A stretch of 64,000 bases of DNA. Origin: Pelobates cultripes. Its lineage: Eukaryota; Chordata; Amphibia; Anura; Pelobatidae. The stretch's first letter is position 1; each line of letters starts with the position of its first letter. A program made the position numbers and the translations under genes. This document shows, in pieces, positions 32,833 to 45,985 of this stretch. The DNA lies in assembly GCA_933207985.1 (NCBI GenBank), contig OW240913.1, forward strand, positions 104,954,605 through 105,018,604, in the 5' to 3' direction. A model generated the notes under the pieces. That model searched no databases. It was not told the origin of the DNA and saw nothing but the letters and a program-made list of their open reading frames with translations.

Positions 32833-35387
32833 TAATGCAATATGTTATTTTCATTGTAAGAAGAAACTTTGTTGTGTAATGTAGCAGAATAGTCAGTTTG
32901 ACTTGTTGCAGTATCAGCAAATGCTTGTTCTTTACAATAGAATATATTAAAGATATGTATAAGTACATCAGGGCTAGTTAGTACTATTACGATATTTATT
33001 AGGCGCGTTAGAAAGATGAAGTAGACCAAATATTTTTGTTGTTATGTTCTATTATTGAAAATTGTCTATAAAACACTGTACTGTTTGCTTCACAAAGATT
33101 TTTTAGGATACAATGTAAATGCTTCTCACTTCAAATCTAATTTACATGAATGAGAGGCAGCAAGTACTTAATCAAAACGTTATTTCAGCAATCTATTGCT
33201 CTCTATCATAATTGCAATTTAAAGCCACCTGTCTTGAAAACAAAAACACTGTTTGTTCATCGACTGACACTTAATACCATCATTGTGCTTTTGATATTCA
33301 ATTATTATTAAATTATATTCTAAAAGGAGAAGGCTCCAACTTTTTCAATTTCCTTGATAAATACAGGGTTATTTTTAAACTTATATGGAGTCATTTAGAC
33401 GATCCCTTTACTAAACACTAATGTACCCATAGATTATTTCAGAATGCAAAGCAGTTTTTTTTTTTTTATCTGCTTTAGGATATTCACAAAGATAAACATA
33501 TTTTCTCTGAACTCAGCAGGTTTCCTATGTGTCTGTCACAGCAAGTCCATTTTCAAGTCCATGATGAGCTGTTGGAATCATTTGATATCTGCAAGATCTT
33601 TCCAAAGCTTAGGTTCCAAAGAATTTGATGAAAACCAAAGATATCTCTATAACTATTTAGAACTGGTGTGTACATGGTTCTTGGCCTAAAATGTCTTTAT
33701 TATACTTGTAAATAGTAAATCTATTGTGTTATATTCAAATTCTTCTTAGGTTTTCTAATTTATGATCTATTGAAATATAGGTTTTATATGTTTTATATTT
33801 ATTAATGTAATCTGGTAGGTCCCGTGATACTATTCAATTAAAGTATGGGGTAATTGACAAATAATAAATCTTCATATGTACAAATAGAAGTTGTGGATGT
33901 GTGTGTGAGTGTGCAATCTACTGCAATCTAAATACACATTGTAGCTGAAAATGTTGCTTGTCCATACTGAATTAATCCCGGATTGGATGTATCACTGAGC
34001 GTCCAGTCACTTCATATTGCTTAACTGGGAGTGTGCAATTCAGCACAGAGATGCTTGTATGCAAAATAAATTTTAAGTATGTTAGATGATGGGAGCTCTG
34101 CTTATAGACTTATATACTGGCAAACATGGTTAAAGGAAGAGACACATTGTGGTGCAAGAAAGGCTGAGTTAAAATCGGTGTAGTTATATGGTTTGAGTCA
34201 TGCTTAGTTGAAAATAAGTCGAGTAGAAAGAAGTCAGATCACAAGAAAGCTGCAGACTCTTAACATAGTATGAATTAAGCGTGATTAGATTACTGCAGGT
34301 GGTAATATAGAAATGAGTAGAAATGGTCTGTGACCCTTGCTCTAAATAAATACATGGATGAATTTATGTTGGGTTGGGAAATTATTAAGTGGTTGTTCCA
34401 CAGCCAGTGCTAATAAGTTAAGGGTATAGATGGCATTTTTCTTCTGTGAATGAATGGAAAAAATGAGTTCAGATATAGGAGGAGCAGATTGAGGAGGGGT
34501 GAAGACATCAAGGCTAATAAAGTCAGATTTTGATTTTTTTTGTATACTTTTAAATTCACAAAGCACATGTCTACGCAAATCTTAAAATTTCAAATATTTA
34601 TATTTGCCATCCTGGAACAAAATAAGCATTATTTATATTCGCAATCACACATATGCAGTGTCCCCTTACCTTTTCAAGAATTGGTTTCTATTTGTTTCAT
34701 TCATTGATTTATAAGACGATTTATCTATGACTGCATACTAAAATACAATGGTAAGAAGTAGAAAGATCATTGTGAATCCCGTTGGCTGGTTTACTTCGAG
34801 TTTCTTGTGTATTTTTAGATAGCAGTGCACACCCTTTATTAACATGTTCCATTTCCATTCAACTGGAAAAACAATCTTGAAATGAAAAACGCAGAAATTA
34901 ATTCTGCCATGTTTTATAGTTGGGAGGCAACCTTGCTTGGCAGCTGGGCCTTATTAATTGAAAATATTAATCAGCACAGATGGTGGAGATATTGAATCAC
35001 AAAAATGCTTTCAGTTCTTTACGAAACACTAGATTATGATGAGAACAACAAACATCAACCAATTTGTGACTGTTTATTTGGATTTTTTTAAAGTTATATT
35101 TTAAACTTAAATTAAGAAGCAGTGTTAGAAGTATTTTCAAATTCGATACAAACGTATGGAATACCCCCCTCTCCTTTCTTGTTACCTCATATTTAATTGT
35201 TCACTTTCTGTTTTATTTCATTATTGTATTGTTCTATAAAAACTTGTTAATTAAAACAATTTGAAGAGAAGTATTGTTAAGCTAGCTGTAATACAACCAT
35301 GGGAAGTTTGAGGGGAATGTTAAAGGTCATGCTAACTGTTTGCCATGCTCTGTCTTTGAAGTTGACTATAGAAGTATATGGAAATCC
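32833..35387. other. Intron sequence, no clear feature
   Basis: AT-rich, with a poly-T run at about 33456-33468. Short open frames show no family signature. Confidence 0.5.
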
Positions 35388-35800
35388 TTAAAGTACCCAG
35401 GCCACTTCATCTAAATCAAATGGCCTGGGTGCAGTGGTCCTGTAAGTTTAACCATTAAATGTAAAGCATTGCTGTTTGGCAGACATGACAATACTTACCT
35501 TGAAGGGTTAAACACACCTTCAGTGGCTTGTCCGCTTTCTGCAAAAACCTTGGTGATGTAATGTTGCAGTCCCCATTGATTCCATTCTCCCCAATGGGGT
35601 AGCTTGGATGTGTGCACGGCACTTGACGCTCTTGTCCATCAAGTCCTCAGTGCTCCTCTTTAAGATCAGTTGGATTGGACTGTCAATGGCAGAGGCCATG
35701 CCTCCTCTATATTGCTGAAGGAGAAAAATAGGTAAGCCATGCCGAGGGAGCCTCGGTGCTGGAAAAAGGTTAATAAATCCCTTTATTTTATTATTAATAA
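35388..35800. mobile_element. Degenerate T2-type MITE
   Basis: It opens CCTTAAAGTACCCAGGCCAC with hairpin ACCCAGGCCA/TGGCCTGGGT (about 35394-35432), the position and sequence of the terminal hairpin in other copies. It shows AGTGGTCCTGTAA inside and ends near AAATCCCTTTATTTTA. Heavily diverged; limits approximate. Confidence 0.5.
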
Positions 35801-37411
35801 GGGACACACAAGAGGGGGGACCACAATAACTAGGGACACTAAAATGTTAGGAATAACCAAATCTGGAAAAAAAAACTAACTAAACCCCTATAATCCACTG
35901 ACTAGACCCCTATAATTTCCACTGTTGTGAATAAAGCCCTACTATTGCACCAAACCTAATTAATGAAACTTTGGAATTACATATTGCCTGCTTGCAGCAT
36001 GGTGATATATGTTTTTATTCGTTCCATTTCCAGTTTTGTGTGTCTTCATCAGTAGGTTTTGCAACTTTAAAAAGGAGTTCAGATGCACACCAGTAGTAAG
36101 AACAGTTTAACAGAGCCATTTGATGTAGACATTTAACTGATTCTTGCCCTGAGATCTGTGACTTCCATTGGGAAACTGTTTGGATGTATCTATATCAAGC
36201 ATATCAGATTAATGAAAAATGGTGATATAGCCATCTCACAAAGTGTATAATAATAAGTCTGCATTAATAGCCAATACATTTGGCTGACTCAAAACTAAAA
36301 TTTATTTAATAAAAAAACAATACGGAATACAATACTGAGGATGGATTAATAATATTGCATTAATATGATGCTAATAAAACAGTATATAATATAAACTCAT
36401 TTATAAAACGTACGGGTATTTACTAAACCAGGAATAGTGGGGCATTTAGAAGAGATTTGCACATTTTAGGTAATCATATTCAGCTTGGTTTTCCAGGGAA
36501 CTACTCCAAGGTGAAAAAAGATAATTTTATATATCTCTATCAATAAAAGAAAATTCTACTTTTCTTCAAAGGAAGCTGGTCATGTTTTAAAATGGCACAT
36601 CTTCCTTTGTTTTTCTCCTTGTTTATGTTCTGCACGTTGATGCCTTAGTAAAGAGACTAACTAATCTAATCTGAAAAAGTATCTACACATTATCCTTCAC
36701 CTTGCACTTTGGTGGCTATATGTGGAATAGCGAATAAAAAAATGCCCACTTTAAAAAAAAATATATAAAAACATTGTCATTTACCCTCCTTCAGTATCTA
36801 TTAATAAGAAAGTACCTTTTCATAATTTGAATAATTCCTCCACACTTCTCCACATGGAACTATTGCATTATAGGACATTTGTTAAATGTATTTATTCTCC
36901 CAAGTAAGCTGAAATAAGAAGATATAAATGTATCTCGAAGAATGTCTTGATAAGCACTTGGGCTCACTTTGTGGCTTCAAGTCATTTACTCACAAGTGCA
37001 GGGTTTAATAGGGGGGATTAAAACTAACAAGCCTTAAATATAAGGTTGTTATGGGTATTTTATAATTTTGTATATACATGGAAAAGTCATTTTAAAGTAA
37101 TAAAGCTTTATGCAAATTTGAATGTTGAGGGTAAAGTTTAATTAACTGCTAAATCTCAAAGGAAGCTTCTTGTTTGCTTATTTTAGCACACGTGTACACA
37201 CTAAAGATTATATCTCAGTCTACATATTTTGAAAGATTTTTAATTTGTTACAATGTTGAACCATTTTATAAGATAGACCTATTATCTAGTATCAATTAGA
37301 AACTCTAACAACTCACATTAATACGGTAATATTGCCACAGAAATGTATTTAATTGCCTTGTTTATTTTTTTATTTATAATATTGCTCTCTGCAAACTCAG
37401 AAACCATAAAA

Positions 37412-37521
37412 CGGGTGTAGGTAACCATCCGTACCCCAGATGTTGTGGAGTACATCTCCCATAATGCTCAAACAGTCACAATGCTGGCAACATCTAGAAT
37501 ACCACAGGTTGCCTATCCCTG
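37412..37521. mobile_element. hAT-like short MITE (CCCAGATGTTGTGG family)
   Basis: It reads from GGGTGTAGGTAACC through CCCCAGATGTTGTGGAGTAC and ends CAGGTTGCCTATCCCTG. This is the palindromic 'GGGGTAGGCAACC...ACTACATCTCCC' repeat I know from frog genomes. Flanking octamers CCATAAAA and GCATAGAA agree at six of eight positions, compatible with an old 8-bp duplication. A second copy lies at 52129-52247. Confidence 0.7.
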
Positions 37522-38554
37522 GCATAGAAAGTCAGATGGAGAATATTTAGTCAGATGGAGAAATCTATGACACCATTAATCATATCATGGTCAAAGCTGC
37601 TCGGATCACATGTTTCTTAATTTTTTTTACTTCTACATGTTTATGCTTTTTTTTACTCTTCTACCATGTTAGTCATGCTATTTGGTTGGTTATTCTTGTA
37701 AGCCAGTTGGCTTATAGCACAAATATTCATTTCATCTCAATTCTATTGGGCATATATGCTATGTGACAAGGAGGGCTGACAACTTTAGTCATGGAGGATA
37801 AGTACAAATTAAAGAATTTTGTTTGCCCACAAAGCTAATGGATCTCTGCTTAGTTGGTCTTATTCACACTGTCACAATGGGTATTGCATGCTTGCTGAGC
37901 AGTATGATGGACCATTCACAGAAATTGTAAAATGCCTAAAAGATGCAGACTCTGTTTCCCAAGGCTCCATGCCACCCATGTCTTATCTTATTCTACAGCC
38001 AACTACATAATTCATTCTCATCTGGCAGAAAAGTCAGCCTCAAATATTACAATCTCCAGAGAAATATCCTAGTGGACAAGCCCAGGTATGTAGAGCTTTG
38101 AAATTGAGGTCCACCAATCCATAAACAAACCAACATAGGGCTGGGCTAGAAAAGACTCTGGTTCTGGGTGTAATCATTTTTGAATTGTTTAACCAAACCT
38201 GGGGGTCCATGAGGTACCTAGTGCATGATCCCAGCTTGCTATATTACCAATATCAATTTTGTCAAACTTTAGACAAAATTCATAAACTGAGTATATCCTC
38301 TAAGCTGTGGCCTTCTCGGTAATTGCCAATTTTGGTCAAACATTTCAAAAATAATTTGACCCATCCTATTAACAACATTTCTACAACAGTGAGATGTAGT
38401 CGTTATGGCGCTTTTAATATTAATAAGTAAATTGAGTAAATTGTATCCAAGATATTGTTTTTGATATTATAGCTTGTTTTACAAACTAATTCTACAATTT
38501 AAGGTATTATTCTTTCCTTTGGCAGAAAATATAAGTCTGGACTTTAGAAAAGGT

Positions 38555-38690
38555 TAACAGGGTAATGCACTAAAGTGAGAATTTAAAGTCAACTTTAAAT
38601 GTTAAACCAAAGTCGCTGAATTGAAAGCATAGCTGACTTTTTCCAGTTCACCTATATTGGCCTTAAAAAAATGTGCCATATTGGCTATAC
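38555..38690. mobile_element. Decayed MITE of the TTATTCACTAAA-end family
   Basis: It starts ACAGGGTAATGCACTAAAGT followed by GAGAATTTAAAGT. It ends with GGCCTTAAAAAAATG, echoing 'TTTAAGGCCAA' in the 45.2 kb copy. Confidence 0.45.
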
Positions 38691-39015
38691 CTAAAAAAAA
38701 ATTTTTTTAAAAAACTACGGAATCATTGCTTTGTGAATATATCATTGTACTCATTGGGAGTATATCTTATAGGAACTAACTCCCCTTTTTCCACAGAAGA
38801 GACTCTCTCATTGAGAAGTCTTTTAAGCTATCCCTCTGAGCACGTGCATGCAATGCACAGTGTTCAGAATGAACGCTAGTCAGATCTAAGGTCTGAGAAG
38901 ACATGTTAGAGCATACCTGTCACTTCTGTTAGTTCAGGGGAGCTATTATTTAATAATAAGTGCAGGTACCCATAAAGCTGAATTGCTTTATAGGTGGGGA
39001 GTAGTCCTTTTTAAA

Positions 39016-39047
<32 letters not shown>

Positions 39048-39049
39048 GA
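39016..39049. repeat. (TA)n microsatellite
   Basis: Two TA runs separated by a single TTT interruption. Confidence 0.9.
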
Positions 39050-39361
39050 GTGCCTGTGTGGACTGAAAACATTGATCTATCTGGAACTTATGTATTTGGA
39101 ATAAAGAATACCTATTATCCATTATGACAAGACCGTGGGCGCAGCCATACTTTTTGATTACTAATATGTGGTATATTTAATAGGTTTATACAATAAACTT
39201 TATATATAAATATATTACTCTTACAAATTAAATATGAAGACAATTTTAATCCAATCCTATTTTTTTTTTTAAAGGTTTGCTCTAGGCTAACATTAGAGGG
39301 TTGTCAGTGTTACACCTTGGTAAGTGCTTCAACAGTTTTTTGTTGCAATGAAAAAAAAACC

Positions 39362-39839
39362 TTAAAAGGACACTGTAGGCACCCAGACCACTTCAGCACA
39401 TTGAGTGGTCTGGGTGCAATGTCCCCATATCCCTTAGCCCTACAGTGGTAATTATTGCAGTTTCTGAGAAACTGCAATAAGTACCTCTGAGGTTTAACTC
39501 CTCCTTCCAGACAGCCACTAGAGGGACTTTCGTAATCTAAATGGACCTTTGGTCCGTTACCTGATGCTGGACGTCTGCACGCTCTGCATGAGGACCTCCA
39601 GTGTCAGATTTTTCCCCTATGGGGAAATCCTAATGCGAGTGCAGAGCATGCTCAGTAGGTCTCCCCCACTGGTTGGCGTCGGCTGGGCAGGAGCGTGGGC
39701 AGATCTCTACCCAGCACAGAGGGACATCACTGCTGGATTCCGGTAAGTGACTGAAGGGGTTTTTACTGCAGGAGCCTATAGTGCCACCAAAACGGATTTG
39801 TTTTCCTGGTACTATAGAATCGCTTTTAATGAAAACAAT
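39362..39839 (-). mobile_element. T2-type hairpin-chain MITE, inverted orientation
   Basis: 478 bp between TTAA sites. It runs opposite to the 30 kb copy: the GCACCCAGACCACT hairpin is first (39379-39392/39404-39417), then TTATTGCAGTTTC/GAAACTGCAATAA (39452-39480), then a single arm of the CAGCCACTAGAGG hairpin (partner lost), and last CTATAGTGCCACCAAAAC paired at 39800-39817 (16/18). The order of hairpins is conserved. A 65-residue open frame inside is chance. Confidence 0.87.
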
Positions 39840-41074
39840 CTGATGGCAGTGTTAAGGACTACAGAGATTTTTCCCTGTGACTTATTGTGAATATTAAAAA
39901 CTTAAACGTACACCTTTTTAGTTGAGTGTATGCTACAGAAAAGCCATGTAGTATCTTTTTGTAATGACTGTCATGTAGTTTTCCCTTCCTTGTTGATTGT
40001 TGCTATTTGAAAAAAATTTGAGACAAACTGGGCATGTCAGAATCTTTGCATGTGCTTCCAGAGCTGGGTTAAGATTGTGCAAGGCCCTTGGCTGTATGCC
40101 AGGTTGGAGCCCCCATATAGAGCCATGAGATATTATCTGAGAATGTGTGGTGACTCACAGGGTTTTTCATGGATTAAATCTGGTGAAAATGACCAAATGA
40201 CAGTTCTCATATCTACCAAATAAGGTCAGAATTCTGTTGGCCCAAGCAATCTGCAGCAATTGCCCAGATGCATTCAGTGTCAAGCTTAAAATGAATGATT
40301 TTGCATCCAAATCCTATACAAAGTTTAGGATTTGAAATATTCACAAAGCACCGATTTAAATAACAGGATGTGTTGGGGGAGGATGTGTTATATTGTGTCA
40401 GAGTGTTGCAGGAGGATTGAATCATTTTTATCATTTGCCCCCCTCCTACTTACCTTTTGGTAGGAGGTAGAGTTATCCCTTATGGTCTAGTGGAGTCCAT
40501 TCTAGGCACGATCCTTGCAGGTTAATGGTGGAGGATGGCACATCAGTTTAACAGCACCCCTGTGGTCTTGGAACTTATTCAATGACGAAATAGTGCTGGC
40601 TTCAGTGCCCTGAGTCTTTGAGAAACATTGGAAACTTTGAGAGAGCTCTTTAAGTGCTCTGTACCTGATATAGGTACATACAACAACATTCCTTTGAGGA
40701 ATTCATGGGGTGCAGCACCAAGCAGGTAGTTCAGTAGAGTGCCCCACTAGCAAACATAGCCTCAGCTCCAGGTCCAACCAGGAGCCCACTAGACAGCTAC
40801 CTATGCCACCTATGGATAATCTGGTTCTGTGTGCTAAATTGTATTTAACTAGGGTAATGTATCAGTGGGTTAGGGGAGAAGTACATGGAATTAAAGGAAG
40901 AGTCCAATAGGTTAGGAGATGGGATTTATGGGGCTGGGGTGGAGTCAGATTCAGGGGTGGAGTGTATTGCCCCAGTATCTTAAACCTTCGGGCTAATAAA
41001 TATTACAAAGTTGAGGTTAGCCATCACTGTTCTAGGGATCCTTAAGTCTTTTTAATAATCATTACATTAGACAT

Positions 41075-41113
<39 letters not shown>

Positions 41114-42557
41114 TATTATTATTTTTAATGAAATTAAGTGAAATTCTGTCATAGAGATTTAGAGTCAAAGCACCTTCTGTACAAGTAAAGTTTCATTTAA
41201 TAATTAAATTTTCAATTCTAAAAGCAAATATTAGGCTCTACAAGGAGCTGGTATAGATTGTTATGTTGACCTTTAAGTCAGACAGAATATTAAAGTTTAC
41301 ATAAGGTTTAAAGTTTTTTTTAAATCAGCTTTTACTAAGGCAACCTTTAAAAAAAAAAAAAAAAAATCAGGGTTGTTCCACAAACTCGCTGGCATATTAA
41401 TTAGTCATTCTTAAAATGAATCAAGTAATGACAGTGTAGAAAGACATCTTAAACCTTTATCAGTCCATTAAATGTTTTCAATGAAATAGACATGCAGCTC
41501 TGATTTACAATTTGCTGTATAGAATAGAATATAATATACTTTTAATGATAGTCCTTATTTTAAAATCTTCTGGAACGTTTTGAAAGGGTTTTTGTGATAT
41601 ATTTTGTTTTCATTGTCTTGAAGAGTTCTAACTTTTTTTTCACGATACATCATCTTGACAGTCAGAGAGTATATTTACAGAGTAAGCAGCGTTTCCTTGT
41701 GGACTGTGTGTTGACGCAATGCATGTTTCTTGATGAAAATCTATTGACATATAGCTTTCATCTTCCACTTGCTTTGTACTGCTGTTTTTTATGCATGAGA
41801 TGGCTTCGCTTTTTTTCTTCTGCGGCCAATTGCTAGTAACTCAAGCATCATCTGTTGGTGATATGGTTTTGTGCATGCCAAATGATGTCACAAAATCACA
41901 ATGTGCTGCTTTTAAAACAAGTGTGGGCCTGAGACAGAATCTAATCTTCTTGTATGCAAGTCTGTAAAGTGTTTTGTGTATCTGTATTACATTATTCTAT
42001 TCCATCCTAGCTTTCATCATTCTGTCTGCTACGCTGCCTATATTTTAATGTATAATTCCTATTAAGCACTAATATATAATCAAACTATCATAGCAACAGC
42101 ATTCTGTTACATTTTTTACATTTTGAACAAATTTATTCTACTATTTTTTAACTGCCAATTTTTGGACACTTTTTGTTTTTCCCAATCTTTTCCCAACCCA
42201 ATTCTTTCAAAAGCACTAAACTAGCACAAGTTTATCATTTTAAGAAGACCATATCTTTTTTTTTTTACGTAATGCATTTTAAAGAGTGTTATGTGCACCA
42301 TAGTGAGTTTTTTTATTTACGTTATAGTGGATATATGGCCATTTTAGAAAAGTGGCATTTAATTGTAGAGAAAATGGAAACGACAACTAATTTTAGTCCT
42401 GTGCCGCCAACAAATTTAAACTCATTTTCATTGTCTGCATTTTATTCTTTTTAGTTATATTGCGGTGGGAATGTGTCATATGATGTTTTTCTACAGTCTT
42501 TATTAGTATGAATTTTTCTTGAACTGTTTTGCTCCATGTTTTCATTCTTAATCCTAG
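39840..42557. other. Intron upstream of the cassette exon
   Basis: Interval 40040-41030 is GC-richer and may be old repeat. From about 41110 to the exon the sequence is T-rich and unique-looking, with no transposon signs. A few TGCATG motifs occur here. I looked for the second known NLGN1 site-A exon (basic and cysteine-containing) and did not find it. Confidence 0.5.
41074..41109. repeat. (TA)n microsatellite
   Basis: About 16 TA units. Confidence 0.95.
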
Positions 42558-43505
42558 GTCCCCTTACAAAGAAACAGACAGATGATTTAGGTGATAATGA
42601 AGGTGCAGAAGACGAAGGTATTTTTTTTGCCACCAAACTGATTTGCATGACAAGGATCCCTGAAACTCTTTTCCTCCTTTTCTTTTTCTTGACTTCTTGT
42701 ATCTATTTTGAAGAGTTTTTTTGTTCTTTTTAATTCCATTTTTGATTGATGTGTTTTGTCTTCTTGCTTGTTTTATATTTTTTTTCCTACATTTTTTTTA
42801 ATCGACTGAATGTTGTTCCGTTTTACATTTTTATGCAAACAGTAAGTGTGTACACCAAAGCTCTTCTTGTTTTCTTGACAAGAATTTTTGATAACTTACA
42901 TCCCACTTCTTGAATACATTTTGTGAAATCTTTGAACTAACACTGTTTTAAGTATTTCAACATACCCTTTTTATGCATGTCTTCTAACATTCCCTGAATA
43001 TATTAATTTAAGTATCACTAATGACTAAAATGTGGTGCTTTTTTTGTCTAATCAAGCAGATGGCTATGAAATTAAGATATTATCGAACGGAATGGTGTTT
43101 CTTAAGATACGGATGTTACTTTTCTCTCAAGATTTTAATTAGCTTTTGCTGAATTTACACTTTAGACAAGAAGCATAACTCTTTTGGCATATCCTATGTA
43201 AATGATACATACATGTTGTGCCAAGGATTTAGGGTTTCTATCGAAAATCTATTGAAGGCTAAGCAGAGCACATTGTTTAAAGAGGTAAGTCTGTCAACAA
43301 TAGGATAGCACATTGTGTAAAGCGGTAAGTCTGTCACCAATAGGAGGTTCATTATTTTTTTAGATGAATGATGAATTTTGTCTACAGTGGAAAGCATTGC
43401 ACAGTAACGAGTAAATGATGACTAAATGAAAAACAGTAACACCTATTGTTCTTATGCAAACTAAACAGTATGTGTTTTGTTTTTACAGTTAAACCTATCT
43501 GCATG
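41720..43505 (+). promoter_or_regulatory. Cluster of TGCATG motifs around the nlgn1 cassette exon
   Basis: On the transcribed strand TGCATG occurs at 41720-41725, 41792-41797, 41872-41877 (upstream) and 42644-42649, 42974-42979, 43500-43505 (downstream of the 60-bp exon). (U)GCAUG is the established binding site of RBFOX splicing factors, which usually promote inclusion when bound downstream. The nearest site is only 27 nt past the donor. Six sites in about 1.8 kb is far above the one per ~4 kb expected by chance. Pyrimidine-rich stretches near 42670-42790 could also bind PTB-type factors. The regulatory role is inference. Confidence 0.5.
42558..42617 (+). CDS. nlgn1: nlgn1 cassette exon, splice-site A insert (20 aa)
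   Basis: This exon is 60 bp. The acceptor ends ATCCTAG after a T-rich tract and the donor reads GAAG|GTATTT. It is phase 1 on both sides: with a G from the upstream exon it reads GPLTKKQTDD, then an acidic half ending NEGAEDE. This matches the 20-residue splice-site-A insert of neuroligin-1 as I recall it, with one D-to-E change. In mammals the insert lies on the ectodomain surface and tunes partner binding; inclusion is alternative. The length divisible by three and the symmetric phase let it be included or skipped in frame. The donor lacks the consensus +4 to +5 AG and looks weak, which suits a regulated exon. A TGCATG motif lies 27 nt downstream. Exon identity is strong; alternative use is inferred from homology. 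Confidence 0.92.
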
Positions 43506-45165
43506 AAGGTAACTCTGCTTATGAGTGGTTGTAAGAATGAAAATCAAGGATCAATGCTCTGCAATTTCTAGCAATCATGCTACTGCACATTTTTTCTGTT
43601 ATCATACTAGAAGCTGAATACCACCGTGACTAGCTTTGACTAAACATGTAACTACTTCCAGTCATCATTTAGGCATGTTTGTGGTACCTATATGCCCTCC
43701 TTTAGCACTTTACTTTAAGGAGGGAAATATTGACTTGTCATCAGACATTTTTGAGGTATACTATCCTAAAACTACCTTGCAGTCATATTTTGAAACAAGT
43801 TTGCCCATAGTGTTATGACAACACTGTATATAGAGAACTGCACAAAATTTACCACACCTCAGTATTTAAGAGCCAACATCAGTAGTAACATTGCATCAAT
43901 CAGTAATTATTTTTTTTTTTAAAAGCCAACATCTCTTGAGCTAATAAAGGCCTTAATTTATTTTTTAGGGATAAACTTTAAAATATGTTGTTTGTTTTTC
44001 AGAATATTAAAATATCCCAAAAAATATATTGTACCAAAAAAATGAATATATAAAAAAATATAAAAAAATATTCTAAATATTGAAACATTTTAAATGTTTC
44101 CCCCCAAAATGTAAAAATTTGAAAAAACATATTAAAAAATATAGAATCGACGCCAAAATCCCTTAACCTCTTAAGACCGCGCTTAACATACAGCTATAAA
44201 GTGGGCAATCAAACACCGAGATTAAGAAAACCAATTCAATAATTGCTAGTTACAGTGACATGAGGCTATTGGGTGCTGGATAGAAGTAAGGGAGAACATA
44301 CAGAGATGGGATTCTTCCACTTGGATATGCAAAGATCAAAACTAAGTGATGAAGCAGGTAGTAGCAGACACAAAACTAGGAGGTGATGTTGGGACAAAAT
44401 GGGAGTTTCAGTATTTTCATCTAAAAACAAAATTCCAATGTGCGATTGATCAGCCATCAGCTCTGTTAAAACCCATCCCTCTGATAACTGTCCATCTCAT
44501 TGTTGCTTTCACTAATGAATCTCCTTTATCTATTGGTGCACTCACAATCATTGTGAAAGAGAGCAATACTTAATTACTATCTAGAAATATTTAAAAGGAA
44601 AAGATGCTGATACTAATAAGTAATCAATCTACATTCTGACGCCAGAGAATATATAGAATAAGGGAATGCAGGGTTTATTTGCACATAAATCTATAAAATT
44701 AAGCTTGGCATTTACATTTTTAGGAACCGATCAAGGAATTTCCATTTTAGGCTAAAATAGTCAGATTAGTCCTGCAAGAGTTATACTGTTGAGGAGTAAC
44801 CATCAAAAAAAAAAAAAAAAATCCAATCTATCACCACTTTAAAATCCTTTTAAAAATCAATCAGAATTAAAATTCAATTATTGTTTAATTGTATTGTACA
44901 AATTGTGGTACCAGAATAGGTTGACTTGTATTCAAAGGAACTCATTACTCTTTTGATGAGCAAATCCGTGTTGAAATTGATTTACACTACAATCATTTAC
45001 ATCAACTTTAGTATAATATAGTCTACAGGTCTGCTAAAGGTAGTCCTGTGTCCCAAAAAGTGATAATAAAAATGTAGTACCATTAGAATTTTGTGATTTA
45101 TTTCTATTACTACTTTATTGTTGAATAGGTCAACTAGTTTACCACAAAAAAAAAATATGATAATA
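42618..45165. other. Intron downstream of the cassette exon
   Basis: The first kilobase is T- and C-rich. A direct duplication TAAGTCTGTCA(A/C)CAATAGGA lies at 43284-43306 and 43324-43346. CTCTTAAGACCGCGCTTAA (44168) is a scrap of a CCCCTTAAGGAC-type MITE. No other exon is seen. Confidence 0.5.
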
Positions 45166-45167
45166 TT

Positions 45168-45340
45168 CACAAAAATGAGAATTTATAGTAAATTTAAAGG
45201 GAATTTCAAATTATAGGCCAAAGTAGCCAAAACTGAAGCATATGTATTTATTTTTTTTTATTTCAGCTATGTTGGCCTTAAATTGAACATTCACTTTAAA
45301 TTCACTGTGAATTCTCAATCTAATGAATAACCATGTATAT
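45168..45340. mobile_element. MITE of the TTATTCACTAAA-end family
   Basis: Inverted arms: GAGAATTTATAGTAAATTTA, then TATAGGCCAAAGTAGC on the left; GCTATGTTGGCCTTAAATTG, then TTTAAATTCACTGTGAATTC on the right. It ends CTAATGAATAACC. Roughly 170 bp, AT-rich, non-coding. Confidence 0.65.
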
Positions 45341-45985
45341 GTCCTTAAAAAAAACACTGATCTGGCACATTTAAGCGCCCATTGTGTATTTCAAGCAATT
45401 AAGTATGATGGCATTTAGAGCATTGATAAAACATTTTTTTTAACAATGCCTTCTATTATATTTTTCTGCTAATAACAAGCTGTACAAAAATAAATATAAA
45501 CATAAAAAAGCAAAGGATTTAAGAAAAGAGCTATGATATATAATTTTAAAGTAAACCAGAGCAAAAACATTGTTCAGTGAGAGCCTTTATTTTTGCTATA
45601 GATTACATTGCAAATTAAAAAAAATAAAGTTGAACAAATAACTGTTATGATCATGAAATATATCTTGTCTATATCTAACTCTGTATGTTGCACATAAAAC
45701 ATATTGCAAATAAATAGTGAACACTGTCCATTACTAAACATTGGGAGTGTTCTCTTTGCATTCTGGTCTGTACAAGCATGTCTGACATGTTTTTGATTGG
45801 AGTGAAAATATGGTGAAATATTGTAAACTGAGAACTGACTTATACAATTCAGACCAATCTAGCAGCATCAGAAAAATAATCAACATAGTTATTTTTTTAA
45901 ATTGAAACTCAAAATAATGTGTTTATTAAAATACATCAAACACTGATATTAACCAGTCTGAATTTAAGCAAATTAATGCTTCAAT

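Noticed and set aside
1..42557. A second neuroligin-1 site-A exon (basic, cysteine-containing insert)
   Set aside because: Known in mammals as I recall, but I could not find a matching 60-bp phase-1 exon by eye. A translated search would settle it.
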